DNA from: JAWXVD01 sp044425705
GTDB lineage: Bacteria > Bacillota > Clostridia > Lachnospirales > Lachnospiraceae
Direction of reading: 5' to 3'
Assembly: GCA_044425705.1 (NCBI GenBank)
Contig: JAWXVD010000128.1
Coordinates: forward strand, 1 to 9,805
Length of the DNA: 9,805 nt
Made by a program: the position numbers and the translations under genes. Shown here in pieces: positions 6,087 to 9,805 of this stretch. Under the pieces are notes generated by a model. That model saw nothing but the letters and a program-made list of their open reading frames with translations, did not search any database and was not told the origin of the DNA. Each line of letters starts with the position of its first letter. The stretch's first letter is position 1.

Positions 6087-6704
6087 TTACTTCTCCTGAT
6101 AAATATTATATCGTTTGATAAACATTTCTGTTTTGTGTCTTACCATATATCGGATACTTTTCCCTTCGCGTACTCGTTCACGTATTTTCGTAGATGAAAT
6201 ATCTACATTTCTACATGATAAAATAATGATTTTAGCTTGATATTTATCATTTAAAACTTTAATTTGTTTTTCTAACTCTTCTACTGTTAAATCATCCCTA
6301 ATAGCGGCAGCAATTGTTACTTCGGAAAAAATTTTCTCGGGACAAATCCAAGAATCCATAGAAAATAGATTATCAGCACCTACTATAAAGAAATATTCTG
6401 TAGTGGGGTTATGTTTTTTTAACTCTGCAATCGTCTCATAGGTGTATGAATCTCCACCACGATCAACTTCTATGGTAGATAATGCAAAATGCGGATTATC
6501 TTCAATAGCTTCACCTGCCATAGTAATTCTTGTTTTGCTATCTAACACATCTGCTGGATTTTTCATATAAGGATTTCCACTAGGAATAAATAGGACTTCA
6601 TCTAAATTTAATTCTTCACATGCATTTTCGGCTAAAATTAAATGTCCTAAATGAATTGGGTTAAATGTTCCCCCCATGATACCAACTCTTTTTACTGTAC
6701 TCAT
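6087..6704 (-). CDS. nadD: Nicotinate-nucleotide adenylyltransferase NadD
   Basis: NadD transfers AMP from ATP to nicotinate mononucleotide, giving deamido-NAD, the penultimate step of NAD synthesis. From ATG 6704 it has 205 residues, the normal size. The nucleotidyltransferase signature GGTFNPIHLGH is at 11-21, with catalytic histidines H18 and H21. The second ATP-binding motif, SSTKIR, is at 170-175. The frame continues 17 codons upstream, but that part is unconserved, and an AAGG site lies 8 bases before ATG 6704. It is followed after 4 bases by yqeK. A candidate promoter lies about 140-165 bases upstream, so nadD-yqeK-rsfS may be expressed partly apart from obgE-yhbY. Confidence 0.95.
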   Translation of the reverse strand: MSTVKRVGIMGGTFNPIHLGHLILAENACEELNLDEVLFIPSGNPYMKNPADVLDSKTRITMAGEAIEDNPHFALSTIEVDRGGDSYTYETIAELKKHNPTTEYFFIVGADNLFSMDSWICPEKIFSEVTIAAAIRDDLTVEELEKQIKVLNDKYQAKIIILSCRNVDISSTKIRERVREGKSIRYMVRHKTEMFIKRYNIYQEK

Positions 6705-6842
6705 CTTCCTAACCTTGCCTTTCTGAAAGAATATAATCGTATCTATTTTTAACAATTATCATTAAGAATTTTTCTTATAGACGATTTATATCTTTATTAC
6801 ATTTAAAAGTTTGTTATTTTATTAACTATCTCAACAATATCT

Positions 6843-6871
6843 ATTATATAACTAACTTTCAAATACTGCAA
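6843..6871 (-). promoter_or_regulatory. Candidate internal promoter for nadD-yqeK-rsfS
   Basis: On the minus strand a perfect TATAAT (6843-6848) lies 17 bases after TTGCAG (6866-6871), which matches the -35 consensus at only three positions. It sits immediately after the yhbY stop. It would give a leader of about 130 bases, AT-rich, in which I see no clear fold. No terminator was seen between yhbY and nadD. Confidence 0.45.
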
Positions 6872-6873
6872 TA

Positions 6874-7167
6874 TTATTTTAATGGTAATTTAATTTTAGG
6901 ATTTTTCTTATCGGGTTTATATAATACGATTTTTTTCCCGATAACTTGTACCACTTGAGAATGTGTTCTTTCTGCTAGTATTTCAGCAATCTCTTTAGGA
7001 TCATCGATACAGTTTTTTAATACGGATATTTTGATTAATTCTCTATTGTTAAATGTTTCTTCTACCGCTACTGTAACTTCAGGTGTTAAGCTAGACTTTC
7101 CAATTTGAAAAATCGGATCTAATGTACTAGCTAAGCCTTTTAGATAGGCGCGTTGTTTTGTTGTCAT
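6874..7167 (-). CDS. yhbY: YhbY-type CRM-domain RNA-binding protein
   Basis: This small ribosome-assembly factor associates with pre-50S particles in the family. It consists of a single CRM domain of 97 residues. Typical features are the basic N-terminus TTKQRAYLKGLA, the loop FQIGKSSLT (20-28), the strand RELIKISVLKN (42-52) and VIGKKIVLYK (75-84). The start at ATG 7167 follows GGAGG by 5 bases. An in-frame ATG at 7179 would place that same GGAGG inside the coding region, so 7167 is preferred. It lies 68 bases after obgE and is probably co-transcribed, coupling two large-subunit assembly proteins. Confidence 0.93.
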   Translation of the reverse strand: MTTKQRAYLKGLASTLDPIFQIGKSSLTPEVTVAVEETFNNRELIKISVLKNCIDDPKEIAEILAERTHSQVVQVIGKKIVLYKPDKKNPKIKLPLK

Positions 7168-7235
7168 ATGGACCTCCATCTTAATTCATGTGCTTAGGAA
7201 ATCCATATATAACAGGATCCCTAACATATAGTATA

Positions 7236-8522
7236 TTATTTATAGTAGTCAAAAGATAAACCATACATTCTAACAGTATCACCTTCTTGAATACCTAATT
7301 CTTCTAATTTTTCTAATATGCCATTACGTTTCAAATAATTTTGGAAATAAATAAATCCACGTTCTGATTCAATATTTGTATTATTTAACATCTTTTCAAT
7401 TTGAGTACCTTCTACAACATATTCTTGTTCTAATTCATCATAAACAATATCGTAAGAATCTGTTTCAATTGCTTCTAATTCTGGGAAGTACTCTTGTTCA
7501 AACATGGTTGGTTTATCATCTACAGTATCTAACATAGCTCTCACAGCATAAAGAAGTTCTTTGACGCCAGCACCACTAACGGCAGAAATAGGGAATACTT
7601 TGATTCCTTTTGGTTCAAATTCTTTCTTTATAGCATCAATATTGCTTTCTTCTTCATTATAGATTGCATCAATTTTATTAGCTGCAATTACTTGAGGTCG
7701 TTTACCGATATCCATATTGTAAGCATCTAATTCTTTATTAATAGCATAGATATCTTCAATTGGATCTCTGCCTTCTACTCCAGCAGCATCAACAATATGA
7801 ACGATGACCTTAGTTCTCTCGATATGTCTTAAGAATTCATGTCCTAAGCCGATTCCTTCTGAAGCCCCTTCAATTAAACCGGGAATATCTGCAATGACAA
7901 ATCCTTTGCTACCATCTAAATCCACAACACCTAAATTTGGATTTAAAGTGGTGAAATGATAATTTGCAATTTTAGGACGTGCATTGGTTACTCTTGAAAG
8001 GAAAGTTGATTTTCCAACATTAGGAAATCCTACTAAGCCTACATCGGCAATCACTTTTAATTCTAATTGAAGATTCAATTCTTTTGCTGGAATACCTGGT
8101 TGGGCATATTTAGGAGCTTGCATTGTGCTTGTAGCATAATGTTGGTTTCCTTTTCCACCTTTTCCACCTGTTAATAAGACTAATCTTCTATTTTCGCCAG
8201 ACATATCAGCAATTACCTTGCCAGTTTCTGCCTCTTTTAAAACAGTTCCTTCTGGAACTTTTATGATAATGTCAGAACCGTCTTTTCCATGACAATTTCT
8301 CTTGCCACCTTGTTCGCCGTGTTCTGCACAGTATTTTCTAATGTGTCTAAAATCAGCTAAGGTGTTAATTCCTTCATCAACGACAAATATAACACTACCA
8401 CCTTTGCCACCATCACCACCATCTGGGCCACCATTTGGTACATATTTCTCTCTTCGAAAGGAAACATGGCCATCGCCACCTTTTCCACTTCTTACATAAA
8501 TTTTCGCTCTATCTGCAAACAT
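7236..8522 (-). CDS. obgE: GTPase Obg (CgtA), 50S assembly
   Basis: Obg is an essential GTPase of late 50S maturation that also responds to ppGpp in the family. The 428-residue protein has all three domains. The Gly-rich Obg fold spans about 1-158 (SGKGGDGHVSFRREKYVPNGGPDGG). The G domain spans about 159-335, with the P-loop GFPNVGKST (165-173), DIPG (212-215), NKID (282-285) and ISA (312-314). The C-terminal OCT domain spans about 345-428. ATG 8522 follows a strong AGGAGG by 6 bases. A GTG at 8585 extends the frame but lies inside the rpmA terminator and adds unconserved residues, so it is rejected. No convincing promoter fits between the terminator and the start, so expression may rely on read-through or on a weak promoter I cannot recognise. 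Confidence 0.97.
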   Translation of the reverse strand: MFADRAKIYVRSGKGGDGHVSFRREKYVPNGGPDGGDGGKGGSVIFVVDEGINTLADFRHIRKYCAEHGEQGGKRNCHGKDGSDIIIKVPEGTVLKEAETGKVIADMSGENRRLVLLTGGKGGKGNQHYATSTMQAPKYAQPGIPAKELNLQLELKVIADVGLVGFPNVGKSTFLSRVTNARPKIANYHFTTLNPNLGVVDLDGSKGFVIADIPGLIEGASEGIGLGHEFLRHIERTKVIVHIVDAAGVEGRDPIEDIYAINKELDAYNMDIGKRPQVIAANKIDAIYNEEESNIDAIKKEFEPKGIKVFPISAVSGAGVKELLYAVRAMLDTVDDKPTMFEQEYFPELEAIETDSYDIVYDELEQEYVVEGTQIEKMLNNTNIESERGFIYFQNYLKRNGILEKLEELGIQEGDTVRMYGLSFDYYK

Positions 8523-8566
8523 GTTCTGCCTCCTATCTTTTGCGGAACAAATTAATTTGTAACTAG

Positions 8567-8605
8567 AAAAAAAGGTTCCAAACACACTAAAGATGTTTGA
8601 AACCT
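8567..8605 (-). terminator. Intrinsic terminator after rpmA
   Basis: Arms 8573-8584 and 8594-8605 pair over 12 bp (one U-G pair on the minus-strand RNA) around a 9-base loop. A8567-A8572 read as a T tract. It closes the rplU-prp-rpmA ribosomal-protein unit 13 bases after the rpmA stop and separates it from obgE. Confidence 0.88.
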
Positions 8606-8618
8606 AAATACATTCGTC

Positions 8619-8903
8619 CTATTGTTCTACAGGGTAAACGGAAGCTTGTTTTTTATCTCTTCCTTTTCTTTCAAATCTAAGTACACCGTCAACTAATGCG
8701 AATAATGTATCATCTCCGCCGCGTCCTACGTTAACGCCTGGATGAATCTTAGTTCCACGTTGTCTGTATAGAATGTTTCCTGCTTTTACGAATTGTCCAT
8801 CAGCTCTTTTTGCGCCTAATCTTTTAGATTCTGAGTCTCTACCGTTTTTTGTAGATCCTACACCTTTTTTATGGGCAAAAAATTGAAGGTTCATATTTAA
8901 CAT
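8619..8903 (-). CDS. rpmA: 50S ribosomal protein L27, with cleavable N-terminal extension
   Basis: This 94-residue L27 contributes its N-terminal tail near the peptidyl-transferase centre. The core motif AHKKGVGSTKNGRDSESKRLGAKR is complete, as are GNILYRQRGTKIHPG and GRGGDDTLFA. The N-terminus MLNMNLQFF precedes A10. This matches the Firmicute extension that the protease Prp removes after the FF pair in S. aureus, so mature L27 should begin at A10. The start at 8903 is supported by a strong AAGGAGGTG about 8 bases upstream, located inside the end of prp; the ATG at 8894 is further from it. prp lies just upstream, 4 bases away. Confidence 0.97.
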   Translation of the reverse strand: MLNMNLQFFAHKKGVGSTKNGRDSESKRLGAKRADGQFVKAGNILYRQRGTKIHPGVNVGRGGDDTLFALVDGVLRFERKGRDKKQASVYPVEQ

Positions 8904-8907
8904 GGTC

Positions 8908-9237
8908 TTACACCTCCTTGAATTTTAAGTCTAAATACGTTTTGCCGTATTGGCTTTCGATTTGTTCTAAACCAAGCACTAAGGAATCCATTAACAAAAT
9001 AGCTTTTTCATTCATTGGATGGTCAAATCTGCAATCAATCAAACCCTCTTCTTCATTGGAAACTAGCGAAAAATGTTCTTTTGCTAATACTTCCATTGAA
9101 TTAATTGTATTGATTACTAAAACAGATATCGACGCACATACTATATCTTCACCATGATTAGCAAAGTCTGCATGTCCAATGCAATTAAAACCTGTATATG
9201 AATTCTGTCTTGTCTTAAAAATTACTACATGAGTCAT
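8908..9237 (-). CDS. prp: Prp (YsxB), cysteine protease that processes L27
   Basis: This 109-residue protease removes the N-terminal extension of L27. The catalytic pair is visible: H22 in IGHADFA and C34 in GEDIVCAS, the positions reported for the S. aureus enzyme. The domain is complete, with the helix following C34 (VLVINTINSMEVL) and the C-terminal helix-strand unit. It sits between rplU and rpmA, 12 bases after rplU and 4 bases before rpmA. This is the conserved order that co-produces the protease with its substrate. Its ribosome-binding site (TAGGT) is weak compared with its neighbours, which fits a catalyst needed in lower amounts than the ribosomal proteins. Confidence 0.95.
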   Translation of the reverse strand: MTHVVIFKTRQNSYTGFNCIGHADFANHGEDIVCASISVLVINTINSMEVLAKEHFSLVSNEEEGLIDCRFDHPMNEKAILLMDSLVLGLEQIESQYGKTYLDLKFKEV

Positions 9238-9249
9238 ATTATTACCTAA

Positions 9250-9555
9250 TTAAGCATTAATCTTGTCAATTTTAACTTGAGTGTATGCTTGTCTATGACC
9301 ATTTTTTTTGTGATATCCAGTTTTTCTTTTGTATTTGTAAACGATAACTTTACGAGCTCTAGCATGTTCTACTACTGTAGCTGATACTGTAGCTGTAGCT
9401 ACTGCTTCTCCAACTTTAAGAGTTTCGTCTTTCACTGCGATCACTTGGTCAAATGTTACTTCGTTACCTGCTTCAACGTCAAGTTTTTCAACTTTGATTA
9501 CGTCTCCTTCAGCAACTTTGTATTGTTTTCCACCTGTTGCAATAATTGCGTACAT
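9250..9555 (-). CDS. rplU: 50S ribosomal protein L21
   Basis: L21 binds 23S rRNA and is an early 50S assembly protein. The 101-residue protein matches the usual length of about 100-103. It begins MYAIIATGGKQYKVAEGD and carries the C-terminal basic signature YKYKRKTGYHKKNGHRQAYTQVKI. ATG 9555 follows a strong GGAGGTG by 6-7 bases. It is the first gene of the rplU-prp-rpmA unit, transcribed from a consensus promoter through a structured leader likely to serve in autoregulation. Confidence 0.97.
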   Translation of the reverse strand: MYAIIATGGKQYKVAEGDVIKVEKLDVEAGNEVTFDQVIAVKDETLKVGEAVATATVSATVVEHARARKVIVYKYKRKTGYHKKNGHRQAYTQVKIDKINA

Positions 9556-9630
9556 ATAGGCACCTCCTATTAATTACTCGCTAGTTTTGGTGACACTTAC
9601 GTGTGCTTGCGACCTAACTATGCGGCATAC
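9556..9630 (-). ncRNA. Structured 5' leader of rplU (L21-leader type)
   Basis: The region between the predicted start (about 9630) and rplU folds clearly. Within 9582-9620, read on the minus strand, TAGTT pairs with AACTA, GGT with ACC, and ACAC with GTGT around a GTAA tetraloop (GNRA type). The 7-base CGCAAGC side bulge is on one strand. Upstream of it is a short dyad TATG/CATA. Firmicutes carry a known L21 leader RNA (Rfam family L21_leader), thought to bind L21 for feedback control. Membership here rests on position and the fold, not on a covariance-model search. Confidence 0.65.
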
Positions 9631-9636
9631 TGGAAT

Positions 9637-9665
9637 ATTATATACTAATCAAATGCTACTGTCAA
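9637..9665 (-). promoter_or_regulatory. Consensus promoter of the rplU-prp-rpmA unit
   Basis: On the minus strand, a perfect TTGACA (9660-9665), 17 bases and a perfect TATAAT (9637-9642). This fits strong ribosomal-protein transcription. The -35 lies inside the inverted repeat 9659-9677. Confidence 0.9.
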
Positions 9666-9677
9666 GGGTTTTGACAG
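9659..9677. repeat. Short inverted repeat over the rplU -35
   Basis: CTGTCAA (9659-9665) and TTGACAG (9671-9677) are perfect 7-bp inverted arms around GGGTT. The left arm is the -35 of rplU. The right arm is a plus-strand TTGACA with no usable -10 at 16-18 bases. It could be an operator or chance reuse of the hexamer. Confidence 0.45.
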
Positions 9678-9704
9678 AAAAAATTAGGATAAACGCATCA
9701 ATTT

Positions 9705-9745
9705 CCACTTGACAAGAAGATTTTTCTTGCAAAGTGGTCTTTTTT
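9705..9745 (+). terminator. Terminator-like hairpin upstream of the right-edge gene
   Basis: CCACTT (9705-9710) pairs with AAGTGG (9732-9737) and CAAGAA (9713-9718) with TTCTTG (9724-9729), leaving a 2x2 internal loop and a 5-base loop. The tail TCTTTTTT (9738-9745) follows on the plus strand. No plus-strand gene lies nearby upstream, so it would stop antisense transcription from the rplU region or act as a leader attenuator. Its right arm also overlaps the candidate -35 of the next promoter. Confidence 0.5.
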
Positions 9746-9755
9746 ATGGCATAAT
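9727..9755 (+). promoter_or_regulatory. Promoter of the right-edge gene
   Basis: TTGCAA (9727-9732), 17 bases, then CATAAT (9750-9755) preceded by TGG, an extended -10. The predicted start is near 9762, inside the palindrome 9753-9778. Confidence 0.55.
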
Positions 9756-9778
9756 GTATTACATACATGTAATACATT
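9753..9778. promoter_or_regulatory. Perfect 26-bp palindromic operator
   Basis: AATGTATTACAT (9753-9764) and its exact reverse complement (9767-9778) flank the 2-base centre AC. The element overlaps the -10, the predicted transcription start and the region up to the GGAGG ribosome-binding site (9779-9783). It is best read as the site of a dimeric repressor, perhaps encoded by the following gene. In RNA it would also be a hairpin directly before the ribosome-binding site. Confidence 0.7.
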
Positions 9779-9788
9779 GGAGGTTATT

Positions 9789-9805
9789 ATGGCAAATTAT
9801 CCAGA
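9789..9805 (+). CDS. Start of an unidentified divergent gene (partial)
   Basis: An ATG at 9789 follows GGAGG (9779-9783) by 5 bases and opens with M-A-N-Y-P before the window ends. The promoter, operator and ribosome-binding site make this a real gene start. The product cannot be identified from five residues. A self-repressing regulator of the TetR or GntR type would suit the operator, but this is speculation. Confidence 0.65.

Noticed and set aside
6705..6755. Upstream start for nadD
   Set aside because: The extra 17 residues precede the conserved N-terminal strand of the nucleotidyltransferase fold and are not typical; an AAGG site serves ATG 6704.
8302..8499. Plus-strand open frame of 65 codons rich in Pro and Ser
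   Set aside because: It is the antisense of the Gly-rich Obg fold; poly-Gly codons read as Pro on the other strand.
8523..8585. Upstream GTG start for obgE
   Set aside because: The codon lies inside the rpmA terminator stem-loop, the added residues are not Obg-like, and AGGAGG serves ATG 8522.
8918..9157. Plus-strand open frame of 79 codons
   Set aside because: It is antisense to prp, with no start signals or family resemblance.

Overview
This is an AT-rich (roughly one third G+C by eye) chromosomal segment from a low-GC Firmicute. The LexA sequence, the three-cysteine TtcA-family protein, the XerS-like recombinase, and the gene order rplU-prp-rpmA-obgE-yhbY-nadD-yqeK-rsfS next to lexA all point to Clostridia, most likely Lachnospiraceae (a Clostridium phytofermentans-like organism is my best guess; this is inference from memory, not a database match). 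I see no transposase, prophage, CRISPR array, rRNA or tRNA. It is an ordinary housekeeping region with well-formed regulatory DNA, and I do not see an undescribed multi-gene system.

Left part (1-1840). The window opens with what may be the last codons of a plus-strand gene. These are followed by an intrinsic terminator nested in a longer inverted repeat. A minus-strand AI-2E/PerM-family membrane protein comes next (135-1418). A 422-base intergenic stretch then holds its promoter, an unexplained foldable element (1616-1659), and the promoter and 5' stem-loop of the next unit.

Middle part (1841-4830). A plus-strand pair encodes a TtcA-family tRNA thiolation enzyme and a 351-residue tyrosine recombinase resembling single-protein Xer enzymes (XerS type). 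It converges on a small LysM membrane protein (YneA-like), which is divergent from lexA. The 199 bases between their starts carry three LexA boxes. Two of them sit in or just after a textbook TTGACA-N17-TATAAT promoter for the LysM gene. This is the classic SOS arrangement: LexA represses itself and a cell-division inhibitor.

Right part (4960-9665, all minus strand). Reading leftward: consensus promoter, structured L21 leader, rplU, prp (L27-processing protease), rpmA (L27 with the cleavable N-terminal extension), and a strong terminator. Then come obgE, yhbY, a candidate internal promoter, nadD, yqeK, rsfS and a final terminator. The cluster joins ribosomal proteins and ribosome-assembly or silencing factors (Obg, YhbY, RsfS) with NAD synthesis (NadD) and dinucleotide tetraphosphate turnover (YqeK).

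Right edge (9666-9805). A divergent plus-strand gene begins at 9789 and only its first codons are present. Upstream of it are a hairpin with a T tract, an extended -10 promoter, and a perfect 26-bp palindrome overlapping the -10 and start site. The palindrome is very probably a repressor operator.

For seven genes I place the start at an internal ATG, using ribosome-binding sites and family length: the ttcA-like gene, the LysM gene, rsfS, nadD, yhbY and obgE moved inward, with rpmA kept at its first ATG. These choices are explained per entry.
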